64,000 bases of DNA from Chlorocebus sabaeus. Taxonomy: Eukaryota; Chordata; Mammalia; Primates; Cercopithecidae. Both the position numbers and the translations under genes were made by a program. The stretch lies in assembly GCF_047675955.1 (NCBI RefSeq), contig NC_132909.1, positions 39,359,931-39,423,930 of the forward strand, in the 5' to 3' direction. Under the pieces are notes generated by a model that was not told where the DNA came from, did not search any database, and saw nothing but the letters and a program-made list of their open reading frames with translations. The stretch's first letter is position 1. Each line of letters opens with the position of its first letter. Below, piece by piece: positions 44,360-54,243 of the stretch.

Positions 44360-46687
44360 ATGTCTGGGACACAGATCGCTTCCCAGTCCGTCAGGGAGAC
44401 ACTCCTCGGACATCCGTGCGGTGACGGTTTCTCTCTCCAAACCTGTTTCTGCTTGCTTGGCCAGGTTCCTTGACCCTGGAGCTCTTGGCTCCCATATGTG
44501 TCTCCGGCAGGGAAGCTGTCTTGCTCTCCCTGTTTCTCCTCATGGCTGGGTGGCCTGCCTCGCATGAGCGGTAGGCGACCGTGACTGGCCTTGTCTTCTT
44601 GGACAGGCGGTGCGGCACTTCCCCTCTGCACTTCCCCTCTCGTTCTTCAGGGACAGCCTCTCCTCTGCTCCTCTGAGCGGGTGGACTGACTCCCTGAATC
44701 TTCTGGCCCCCTCCTGGATCCCAGGCGTTCTTTGATTTCCCTTGGAATCCACGGACAGGTCCCTTGGGACCCTCTTCCACCCGGGCACAGGCCTGGACTC
44801 CGCCGTTGGTTTCGCCGTCGCCCCGTAGGCCCGGGCTGACACGCATTCACGTCGTCTGCTCGGGGATCGGCCAGTGCCACGCGTGGGGCCATTGGCTCCG
44901 CGGCGGAACCGCCCCGTCCCTGTTTGCGCGTGTCCTGGAAAGCAGAGGCAGCTTGCAGGAGCCCCGGGGCTTTTGCAAGCGGGGCTAGGCCGCCGCTCTT
45001 TCAGAGGGGGAGGGAGGCCCAGGGCTCGTGGGTCAGTGAATTTTCGGCTGGCACCACGCCTTAAGGCCCAGGGGATGATTCTGTGCTGCAGGGAGGCCCC
45101 GCCTGCCTCAGCCCATGATGGCGAGCCCATCCTTTCTCACCCGGAGGGGGCCAAAATCCCATCTCAAGAGGAGTCCTGAGACCCCAGCAGAGGCCCTGAA
45201 GCTCCCCCTCCACCGGTGGAAGTCGGCTCAAGGAGGTCCTGAAGACAGGACTCCGGGGATCTTGCTACTGGGATGCCCGCGGCCCCTTCTCCCACGCCGC
45301 CCCCTGCTGGAGCCCGGATCCGGCCGCCGCCGGGGCTGCGGCGGCAGCCCCCAACGACCCCCACCCCCCCCTCCCCGCTTCCCCGTGCCCCTCCGCGCAC
45401 ACGCCCCCCTCCCACCCCATCCCCGGCCCCGGCGCCCCGCGCAGCCGCCGTTGTTTAAAGGGGCCGCAGCCTCACTTCCAGGTGGGGAGCGCGAGTGGGC
45501 CCGGTGCGGCAGGGCCAGTGCGCATGCGCGAGGCGCGAGCGGCCCCTGGCGTCACAGCGGTTCCCACGGTTGTCTTAGAAACCAGCCCCCTGAGGCTTGG
45601 CAAAGCAGGAGCCCTCCGTGCCGGTGCTTGGGTGTCGGGGCTGCGGGGCTCCTGCCTCCCTCACCTCTCCACGGGGTCGACAGGAACGTCTCCGGACGGA
45701 CGCCGGGAGTCGCAAGGCGCCGGCCAGGAGGACAAAACCGCAGGCGGAGTCCGGGGGAAGAGGCGCGTGGTCCCAGCATCAGGCCTGCCCGGACGGTGTT
45801 GGGGTGAGTCTCCCCAAAAGTCTTGCCCCCGTGATCTCCACGACCGTTCCGCCCGCCTGTCCGTGGGCTGCTCTCTCCCCCGAGGGGCCTTCACGCCCGG
45901 AGCAGAAGCCTGCAGCGTCAGGGGGGCTGTGTGCCTGCGGGGGCTGCGTTTCTGTGCCGCTGCTGCCGTGGGACTGTGTGTGTCTGCGTCTCTCCCATTC
46001 TCTCTTGTCTCTCTGGCCCTCACTCTCTGTGTGTCTTTCCCTCTTTCTGCCGGTTTGTGTGTGCCTGCCCGTGTGCGTGGGTGCGTTCGGACGCATGCGC
46101 CCGGACGAATCCGCCCGGTGCGCCCAAAGGCGACTTCTTGCGTGTCGGCCTGGCTCTGCCGAGCCTCTTTCTTCTGCCTCTGTGCCTGGGTCTTGCGGCG
46201 GGCTCGTCAGTGGTTTCCGCCGCCGTTCCGCTCGGGGTCCCTGAGGGCCACGACCGCGTGAGGAGATGCGTCTTCCCCAGCAGCAGTGGAGAAATCTCCT
46301 TACCCTTGCCGATCGGACCCCCTCCTGGGATCAAGATAACCACAGTCCAGCCAGGGACAAAAGCCCCAGAGGAGCTCATCGCCCTGCAGGAGAGGAGCAG
46401 ACCCGCCTCAGAGGAGAGGCTTGTACCTTTTCACGGCGCTTCTCTGAGCAATGAAGTTGCACCAAGGCAGAAGCTTGAAGAGGAAGCCGGGAAGGGGAGA
46501 TGCCAGGCCTCCCGGTCCCTGGAACGCTGGCCTCTCTGGACAAGGCAGCCGTTGGGCAACCCTCCCCTTAGGCCCGCGGCGGTGGCCGCGGGCAGTATCC
46601 GGCCTGGGCTCCGGCCTCTGCTCTGCCCTGCCTCTTGCTCTGTCTCCCCTGTCTCTCGGGGGCCTACACGCTTCTCGGTCTGGCTGA
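44360..46687 (+). repeat. Macrosatellite unit 20 (last homogeneous unit)
   Basis: 2,328 bp. The regulatory block is type H (GCGGCCCCTGG). The right part resembles units 12 and 17 (TTTCCGCCGCCG near 46214, doubled GCATGCGCCCG/GAATCCGCCCG). High identity stops abruptly at 46687, where the sequence runs from the GAATGTCT landmark into unrelated-looking DNA. Confidence 0.95.
45297..45555 (-). promoter_or_regulatory. Unit 20 regulatory block: all elements intact
   Basis: CTCF core at 45297-45310. NRF1 palindrome at 45519-45529. GGCGTCAC at 45548-45555. This is the last intact block before the array ends. Confidence 0.75.
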
Positions 46688-48014
46688 ATGTCTTCAACAT
46701 GGGACACTTTCCATTTCCTCAGGAGATACTTCCTAGGGGTCTGGATCTTGATTTCTTTCGTCTCCTGTGCTATTTCTCGTTGTTTGGACAGATTTGATTA
46801 CTCTGGATCTCTCCACCTCACACGTATATGGGAGCAGGGACTTCCGTTGATCTCCATGTCTCAAATGATTGCTGCGTGTTCCGTCTACAGCGAGTGTGAT
46901 GCGACCCCTCAAGTAGCTGACCTTTGCCTGCCAGGGAAGGCCGTGTTGGATCCCACCTGCTATTTTTCTCTTATTCCTGATATCCCTTCCTTTCTTTTGC
47001 TCCCGGGGAAAGTGCCTTCAAGCACTGAATCTTTTGACTGCCACAGATTTCATGTCTCCCAAGGGATTGGGTTTTGCTGGTTAGCCAGGGAGGTGATGTC
47101 AGGGGAACTATCTGGTGGAGGGCTGTCGGTGGGGTGTACTTTTTCAAAAACTCCCAGCCCCTCTGGCAGGCTTCCCTGCATGTGTCTTCGACTGGAGCAC
47201 AGGTCCTGTCTCGCTGGTTTTCAGGTGTGCTTGGCTTTTCCTCAGCTTTGTGTGAGTGTTCCCAGTGGCCCCGGGACACAGGCCTGCACCTCACTGTCTG
47301 TCTCAGCATCGTCCCTTATGACCTCAAAGAGACACACTCACTCCATCTGCTCTTGGGGGAAGTCAATGCCATGTGTGGTCACATTGGCTCTATCTTGGCC
47401 TTGCCTTTGTCTCTTGTTGCATGTGTTGTGGAAAGCTGTGTCGGGATTTCGGAGTCCCCGGGCCTTGGAGATGAAGGTAAACCACGGCCCTACTCAGGAA
47501 GGAGGGAGGCAATGGGCTCTTGGGCCAGTTTATTCAGCCAACAGCAGGCCATGCAGCTCTTGGTATCTTTCTGTGCCCAGGGAGGCCCTTCCCACCTCAC
47601 TACATTGTAACCCAATTCCTGATCACCCGATCGGATCCATTGTTGGATTCGAAGAGGTGTCCAGAGAGCCCAGCGGGCACCCCGAAGCTCTTCCTCCACA
47701 TGGAACCAAAGCAGAAAACCAATCAAGAAGGTCCTGACGACAGGACTCCTATGGGTCTGACCCTGGCTCTCGCGCAGGCCCCTCTCCTAGTCCTCTTCCC
47801 ACCCGCCGCCTTGGACTGCTCCGCTGCTGCCACCGCTGCCCCAGTCCCTGCAGCCGTCGCGTCGCCACCATTTTTTAAGGGGTCCCCAGCCTGACTCTCC
47901 GGAGCAAATGGGGAGTCGGCCTCGCCAGTGCTCATGCCCGAGGCCTGAGCCGCCGTTTTGGTCACAGCGATTGACACTGTTTCCTGGGGATGGGTCCCTG
48001 AGACTTGGCGAAGT

Positions 48015-48190
48015 AGAAGCCCTGTGTGATAGTGCGTCAGAGTCGGGGCTGAGAGCAGTCCTGGCCAGGGCGTTAACAGGATGGTCTCCAGAGGCCGGGA
48101 TTCACGGAGAACCGACCAGCAGGAAGAAACCTCAGGAGGAAGAAACCTCAGGCAGATCTCCGGGGAGGCAGCGCAAGATCCCAACCTCAG
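48015..48190 (+). repeat. Internal duplication in the degenerate monomer, left copy
   Basis: It contains GTCAGAGTCGGGGCTGAGA, GGATGGTCTCCAGAGGCCGGGATTCACGGAG, AGGAAGAAACC and GGAGGCAGCGCAAGATCCC. The same order recurs at about 48420-48570 on the other side of an Alu fragment. It also holds a doubled GGAAGAAACCTCAG. Confidence 0.7.
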
Positions 48191-48280
48191 GCCAGGATTC
48201 GCGGAGGGTCAAGGAGGCCTCTCTCCCAATCTTCACTTCACCTGCCGCCGCCTCAGTCCCCGCAGGCCCCGCTCCGCCAT

Positions 48281-48415
48281 ATTTTTTTTAATGTAGTCAG
48301 TGTCTCACTGTCACCCAGTCTGGAGTGCAGTGGCGAGATCTCAGCTCACTGCGAAGTCTTCCGCCGGGATTCAAGTGATTCTCTTCCCTCCGCCTCCCGA
48401 GTACCTGGGATTAGA
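48281..48415 (-). mobile_element. Alu fragment
   Basis: Reverse-strand Alu landmarks: GTGTCTCACTGTCACCCAGTCTGGAGTGCAGTGGCGAGATCTCAGCTCACTG in pieces, then CCTCCGCCTCCCGAGTACCTGGGATTA. About 135 bp of it remain, inside the degenerate monomer. Confidence 0.85.
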
Positions 48416-48419
48416 GGGA

Positions 48420-48570
48420 TTAGTCAGAGTCAGGGCTAAGACCAGCTCTCACCAGGGGCATAGACCGGATGGTCTTGGAGGCCGGGATTCACGGAGGGTC
48501 GTCCAGGAGGAAGAAACCATGGGCAGAGGGCCAGGGAAGCAGCGCGGGATCCCAGGCTCAGGCCTGCACC
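48420..48570 (+). repeat. Internal duplication in the degenerate monomer, right copy
   Basis: GTCAGAGTCAGGGCTAAGA, GGATGGTCTTGGAGGCCGGGATTCACGGAG, AGGAAGAAACC and GGGAAGCAGCGCGGGATCCC match the left copy at 48015-48190. An Alu fragment lies between them. The duplication may have accompanied Alu insertion or arisen by recombination between two old monomers. Confidence 0.7.
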
Positions 48571-49230
48571 GACTGATGGTGTGCCAGTGAGTCTCTTCAA
48601 AAGAAGAGAGGTTTGCTTGTGTGCCTGTGGGCTGCTCTCTTACCCACGGGTCATGGTCGCAGAGAGTAGAACCCGGCAGCTTCAGGGGCTGCCTGGGAGT
48701 GGGTGTTACCGTGCCACTGCCATATGCCTTTGTGCGTTTGTATGTGTGCCTATGTCTCTCTCTTATTTCTCTCTCTCTCCTTTCTCTCTCTTTCGCTCTG
48801 TGTCCGTGTGTGTGTGTGTGTTGGGACGCATGTGCCCTGTGTGCTGGAGGGTGGTATCTTGTACGTCGACCTTCCTTCTGGTCAGCCTCTCCCTGTGTCT
48901 CTGCCTGGGGCATGTGGCCGGTTGTCAGTCGTTTTTCCGCTGTTCCAGTGTGGGTTTGTGAAAGTCTGGACGAGGTGGGGAGCTGTGTCTATCTGGTAAG
49001 GATTTAAATCACCTCTCCACCCTAAGAGGTCTCTTATCTAGGATTAAGACCTCTACCCCCCAGCCAAGGATAATAGTCTCACCGGAGAGGTCATTGTCTA
49101 CCTGCAGGAGCGGTGCCGAGCGACCTCAAAGAAGATGGTTCTCATTCCTCTCTCTCTTCCATCTCATTGAGAAATCTAGCCACAGGGTAACACAGGTTTT
49201 GAAAAGAAGGGAACGGGAGCATGGCAAGGA

Positions 49231-49764
49231 TCTATGAGTGTGCAGGCTGTGTTTCACATATCATTAAACATTGTCTAGTGAGTGTTCTGCAGATAGCTGG
49301 CATTTAACTTTGTTTTATTGAATCAAGGAAAGAAAAAATACTGAGGAAAAAATGAGACAACTTGCCTGCCAGTCCGTCTGATTGTTACAAATTTAATAGT
49401 AATTTTAATTTATTTCATGTAAAGGTCCTTGGCAGTGATACCTAATTTCCTAAGATAGCCTTGCTTTATTTGGTATGATTAAGATGTCATGCATATCAGA
49501 GTATCTGGAAATTCTTCCCAACTCCCTTGACATAATGATTAATCACATTTCCAAAATAACATAACAAAACAACAGAAAATCATTTGTTACTTAGTTCCTT
49601 CAAATTTGTTTATTTAAGTTGTGGTTCCTTCATGTGTGAAACATTTTTATGTATCTGGCACTCTTCCAGCCACAAATTTCATCTTAAACAACCTAAGTAT
49701 TGAAATCCTTGTGCCCTTTGATTAATTTTTCCTACATAAATACTTTGATAAAAAGTTACATTGA
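49231..49764. other. AT-rich intergenic stretch, nothing recognised
   Basis: AT-rich sequence immediately beyond the last detectable macrosatellite homology. No open reading frame of interest, RNA gene or repeat family was recognised. Confidence 0.5.
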
Positions 49765-49898
49765 GGCTGGGTGCAGTGGCTTACACCTCTAATCCCAGCT
49801 CTTTGGGAGGCTGAGGCCAGCAGATCACAAGGTCAGGAGATCAAGACCAACATAGTGAAACCCCATCTCTTCAAACATACAAAGAATTAGCCAGTGGA
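49765..49898 (+). mobile_element. Alu, truncated left part
   Basis: GGCTGGGTGCAGTGGCTTACACC to AATTAGCCAGTGG. The element is cut off by the next Alu, which begins at 49899 and is in the same orientation. Confidence 0.85.
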
Positions 49899-50198
49899 GG
49901 CCAGGCGTTGGTTCATGCCTGTAATTCCACACTTTGGGAGGCTGCGGTAGGCAGATCACTGAAGGTCAGGAGTTCAAGATGAGACCAGTCTGCCCAACCT
50001 GGCGAAACCCGTGTCTACTAAAACTACAAAAAATTAGCCGGATGTGGTGGCAGGGGCCTGTAATCCCAGCTACTCAGGAGGCTGAGGAAGGAGACTTGCT
50101 TGAACCCAGGAGGGAGGTGGAGGTTGCAGTAAGCTGAGATCATGCCACTGCACTCCAGCCTGGGTGACAAGAGTGAAAATTTACCTGAAAAAAAAAGA
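49899..50198 (+). mobile_element. Alu, near full length
   Basis: GGCCAGGCGTTGG start, GTCTACTAAAACTACAAAAAATTAGCC middle, CACTGCACTCCAGCCTGGGTGAC near 50145 and an A-rich end. Confidence 0.92.
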
Positions 50199-50305
50199 AG
50201 CCTTGTCTATACTAAAATTACAAATATTAAACCCTGAAGATTACGTCTGAATGAGAAAGACATTGTTTGGCTCAAATTGTCTGACACTAAGGAATAGTGC
50301 AGACT

Positions 50306-50613
50306 GGCCAAGTGAGGTGACTCACACCTATAATCCCAGCACGTTGGGAGGCCAAGGCAGGTGGATCACCTGAGGTCAGGAGTTCAAGACCAACTCCTGA
50401 CCAACATGGTGAAACTCCGTCCCTACTAAAAAAGAAGTACAAGAAAATTAGCCAGGCGTGGTGGCACACGCCTGTAAATCCCAGCTACTCAGGAGGCTGA
50501 GGCAGGAGAATTGCTTGAACCCAGGTGGCAGAGGTTGTGGTGAGTGGAGATCGTGCCACTGCACCTTAGCCTGGGCAACAAGAGTGAAAATCTGTCTCAA
50601 AAAAAAAAAAAAA
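50306..50613 (+). mobile_element. Alu, full length
   Basis: GGCCAAGTGAGGTGACTC start, CCAGCTACTCAGGAGGCTGAGG in the right monomer and a poly(A) tail ending at 50613. Confidence 0.93.
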
Positions 50614-52454
50614 TAGTGAAGAGTTAGGGCAGATTTATTTTCAGAGAAGCAGGGAATCTGGAATTTTGGGTGAAATGTCCCAATTTCCAGAAGCTGAAAA
50701 TGCTCTCAAATGTAAAATTCAAGTTAGCCTATATCAAGATTCTCCTTGTTCTATGTGTGAATAGCTAGTCTGTATCTTCACCTATGTATATTTAAAAATC
50801 AACCTTAAGAAGGCCCTTCACCACCATAATCCTTCCACACGGTAGCAAGAGCCCAACCTCTGAGACTGTGCTTCCTTCCCGCCTCCCACTGGAATGCCTT
50901 CCCCCTAATCTCCAAGGTATCAAACCGGTCAGGGACAGCTGAGACAACCCCACTTCTGGGAGTCCTCCCCAACCCCTTGAAGTCACAGGCATCTCTGATG
51001 TCCCTGCCCTTCATCCACATCACTGAACAATTAAGTGCACACATCTCTTTACTTCTATTTAAACCATTCCATATGTGTTTACAATTAACAACTTCATGAA
51101 TGACTGCAGTATGGATGGAGCAGAAAGGAATGCTGAGGGAGGACTCCGGTTAGAATGAGCTGCTCTTCCAGGACTAGGAATGAACTTTCCCCAGTACCAA
51201 CCAGGCAGCCTCCAGGGCAAGAAAAGGTAAGGGGATCCATCCTGTTGACAGCCAAGATGGAATTACAGGTAATCTCACCTCTTTTTCAACTCTCAGGTGG
51301 AAACCCCCAGCCACAAGGTGAAGCACAGTCCACTCCAGAGCCCCAGAGTTGGGGCCGGGGATGTCACAGAAATCACTAGGGCAGCCAATTCCCATCCAGG
51401 GGGGGCCCAGACTGACCCAGCACCCTCAAGCTTTGCTCCAAACTCAGGCCAGGGAGTGAAGCCCTTGTCCCCACGCCACAGAGTGAGGGTTTGTCTCTAA
51501 CCCTGTGGGCTCCAGTGAAAGGAAAATGGCCTGCAGGTGCCCACAGGAGAGCACCTGAGTTCTGAGACAGCTCTATGGCTCCCAACCTTCATCCCCGTGA
51601 GAAACACAGGGACACACAGAGGGGCATGCTGACTGCCTATAGGGCACCCATGGAACATGGATGCACCCTGCGGATCCTGAAACCGGTCAGGTAAAGAGGT
51701 GCAGAGGTGTGGGGAAGACCTGGAGGGAGGCCTTACTGGGTGCCAACCAGCCTAACCAGCCGGGGCCACAGACCAGAAGTGCTTCTGACATTAACCAGAC
51801 ACAGGGAAGTTGTGTAGGATGGGTAGTAGAAGTGACTGCAGAGGCCTCTGGGGATTGTAGTTTTGGAGCTAGAGAGGTGGGAAAGCAGTTGCTTTTGCCC
51901 ACACAGGGTGCCTCTGACATCTACACAGCACACACAACCAAGTTTAGGAGCCCACTGTTAAGATGCCCAAGTGACATTGACAAGTTTCGCTGGGAGCCAA
52001 TGAGGTCTGCTAACCACAATAGCATCGCGGTACTGCTGAGGGATTCTGGAAAATGTGGTCCGGGTTGGCCGGTATGCACTGACCTTCCCCTGAAGGTGAC
52101 CTGAGCTCACCATGCAAGTCTCCTCCCTGGTGTGCCCTTCCCCGAGCAGATGCCAGGTTGGGACAGAAGCAGCTCAGGGAGAGGCGATGCTTTGCCAGGA
52201 CTCCTGGTTTGCAGGTGACACTGGCCCTGTGTCGCCTACAGTAGGAGGGTGTACCAGGACAGGGAACCCCAAGGCTGTTTTCAGGAAGAGCAAGATTGGC
52301 TTGCAGCAAACTCCCGGAATGGAGATGGGGAGAATCTTGTAGCATTTCCCCGGCATTTTAGGGGATGGAGGCTGGACCTGGGTGAACAGCAAAAGACTGC
52401 CTGGTGGTAGTGGTGGTGAGGATGGAAGACTTGAGCCAGAAATTCCTGAGGATC
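50614..52454. other. Unique-looking intergenic sequence
   Basis: No repeat family, gene or RNA was recognised with confidence. The longest reading frame here (51661-52104, 147 codons) has no recognisable domain. GGGATTGTAGTTTTGG near 51853 resembles the ZNF143/STAF element ACTACAAYTCC in reverse, but an isolated match like this is weak. Confidence 0.4.
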
Positions 52455-52754
52455 TTTTTTTTTTTTTTTTTGACAGAGTCTCGCTCTGCCACCCAGACTG
52501 GAGTGCAATGGTGTGATCTCGGCTCATTGCAACCTCTGCCTCCTGGGTTCAAGAGATTCTCCTGCCTCAGCCTCCCAAGTGGCTGGGATTACAGGTGCCT
52601 GCCACCATGCCCAGCTTATTTTTTATATATATATTTTTAGTAGCAACGGTGTTTTACCATGCTGCCCAGCCTGGTCTTGAACACTCGACCTGAAGTGATC
52701 CACCTGCCTCGGCCTCCCAATGTGCTGGGATTACAGGCATGAGCCCCCAGGCCG
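52455..52754 (-). mobile_element. Alu, near full length
   Basis: Poly(T) start, ACAGAGTCTCGCTCTGCCACCC and CCTCGGCCTCCCAATGTGCTGGGATTACAGGCATGAGCC in pieces, and a GGCCGA end. Confidence 0.93.
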
Positions 52755-53867
52755 ATCTCATTTTTATCTTTTCTCTTATAGGTTTTTATTTTGTCTTTTT
52801 TTTTTTATCTTACAGGTGCCGCTTGGAGGAAACTTCTGGAGGGTGGGATGGTGCTGAAGAGGAGGCAACATTGTAACTCTTTTGTTCAACATGGGTGTTT
52901 TCTTTATGCATCAATTTGTATTTTTAAAGATATTACATTAAAATTTTGTTTATCTTGATTACTGAGTTTTTTTGGTGCCCCATAAATTCTCTATCCATAG
53001 TCCTGAGCCTTGATACAAAGTGAGGACCTGGCCTCTGGACATCAAGCAGCCAGAAATTCCCTTAGGAGCTTTCTCTGAATTGTTGAATTGTGAGTGATAT
53101 TTTCCTTTCCTGACTTCCCTAATATCCACAATTTCCTCGTAATCATCCCTCCAAAGCCACACCCACAAGGCACCTCTGAGACCTATCATGAAGCAGATAT
53201 TCAAAAATTATTTGTAAATCTTCACACACCACCCCCACCACAATGTCTTCCAACATCACTTTGCCTGGAGAATTAAAAAACAAGGTTTGCATGTTGAGTA
53301 TCAGCCTCTCCCATTGGGTGGGTGTTTAGGAAGGAGGATCAGCCAAGAGTCTTATTCCAGCCCAGGTCAATGACCTTGCCAAAGATTTGATATCCACAAA
53401 TGTGGAATCCTTGTAACAGAACTCAGTGGGAACCAAAGTCAGGCATGGGCCTGGGCTTTAAGGAGCACAAACGAAAAGGAAGGACTAGAAAACTTTAGAA
53501 AGGTACTGGTTGGGGGTGGCGGGGTAGGGGGGATGGGGGACAGTGAGGATGTGGGATCCTGAGATAATCCGAATCCCTATGTGTAGACGTATTGTACAAA
53601 GGCTGTAAAGAGAGACCCAGGCTGATGGGGTATCTGTAATCAAACATAATGTGGCAGCAGGTCAAGTGATAAGGGGACTCTGGAAAAACAGAACAAGCAG
53701 CAAAATGAGCAGTATCAAACTCCACAGAAGTTAACCAACACCAAGACACTAAGAAAGGTATTCCAGGAGGATCCAGGTGCCTGTGCAAAGACCAAGCAGT
53801 GAGCAGACGTGTGTGTTAGTGATTCCGTTAGTATGAACTGAACATCATCTAATACAGCATCTTACAG
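52755..53867. other. Intergenic sequence, nothing recognised
   Basis: Mixed composition with T-rich runs near 52790 and a G-rich tract GGGGTAGGGGGGATGGGGG near 53520. No supported gene. Confidence 0.4.
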
Positions 53868-54032
53868 TTCTGTGTGCATCAGACTCACCTGGGGGACTTG
53901 TTAAATACAAATTGTTGGGTCTCACTCCTAGAGTTTCTGGTTCAGTGTTTTGCAGTGCAGCCTGTGAGTCTGTATTTCCAGTATGTTTTTCAGGTACTGC
54001 TAATACTGTTGGTCCAAGGACTTTACTATGAT
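53868..54032. mobile_element. MER5A-like DNA transposon fragment
   Basis: CTCACCTGGGGGACTTGTTAAA, AGTTTCTGGTTCAGT, and TACTGCTAATACTGTTGGTCC are the landmarks of the short hAT-type MER5A element. The assignment is from memory of the consensus, and divergence is high. Confidence 0.65.
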
Positions 54033-54243
54033 CTACTTTAATACTAGGTTTGGGGAGGTACTAAAGAGCAAAGAAACAACAGAGGAAGGAACCTGAAGCC
54101 TGTAGGGGCTTCTCTGTAAACTCCTCAAACATAAAAGCCTTCAAGGCACTCAAAGAGCATTTACAGCATCATGTCTACAAATACAAGATACCACGCAGGG
54201 AGTGCTCCATCAAGTAGAGAGATAAGCCCACTGAGTGTCCCTG

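Larger units (their letters stand above)
1..46687 (+). repeat. GC-rich macrosatellite array, ~2.33-kb unit, 20 full copies
   Basis: The block around ATGTCTGGGACACAG recurs at 12, 2359, 4691, 7037, 9386, 11719, 14062, 16398, 18745, 21078, 23414, 25746, 28083, 30412, 32728, 35044, 37360, 39715, 42043 and 44360, and ends at 46688. All copies are head to tail. Neighbouring units differ mainly by scattered substitutions, homopolymer length and copy number of short internal motifs. The unit is CpG-rich with a CTCF/NRF1/TTTAAA block near its middle. The first bases are already mid-unit, so the array continues to the left. The phase chosen for unit boundaries is arbitrary. Known CTCF-bearing macrosatellites (DXZ4, D4Z4) are an analogy only. 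The family name was not recognised. Confidence 0.98.
46688..49230 (+). repeat. Diverged, degenerate macrosatellite monomer at array edge
   Basis: Colinear but weak homology to the unit is visible. GGAGGGAGGCAATGGGCTC is followed by AAGGTCCTGACGACAGGACTCC (47500-47750). TTTTTTAAGGGGTCCCCAGCCTGAC (47872-47896) is followed by GTGCTCATGCCCGAGGCCTGAG. GCCGGGATTCACGG appears twice. AAGGATAATAGTCTCACCGG to CTGCAGGAGCGG lies at 49067-49113. CpG density is far lower than in the array, and the CTCF, NRF1 and TTTAAA matches are gone. The stretch near 46800-47200 is too diverged to align by eye. Confidence 0.8.

Noticed and set aside
1..46687. 5S rDNA array (unit length about 2.2 kb)
   Set aside because: The 5S rRNA gene with its internal control region (GTCTACGGCCATACC start) is absent from every unit.
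1..46687. D4Z4, DXZ4, RS447 or RNU2 macrosatellite
   Set aside because: Unit length is about 2.33 kb rather than 3.3, 3.0, 4.7 or 6.1 kb, and no DUX homeobox, USP17 frame or U2 snRNA is present.
1..46687. SST1/NBL2 macrosatellite family
   Set aside because: GC-richness, SstI-type GAGCTC and NotI-type sites are compatible, but there are two GAGCTC sites per unit and I cannot recall the consensus well enough to claim it. Left as a comparator.
1..46687. CRISPR-like array, because of regular repeats
   Set aside because: Repeat units are kilobases long, spacers are absent and the context is a primate genome.
46688..47737. 349-codon frame at the array edge as a gene
   Set aside because: It lies within the degenerate monomer, has no recognised domain, and overlaps another open frame on the same strand. 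It most likely survived by chance.
51853..51868. ZNF143/STAF-like element GGGATTGTAGTTTTGG
   Set aside because: It is a partial match to the motif, alone, not in a CpG island and not near any supported transcript.
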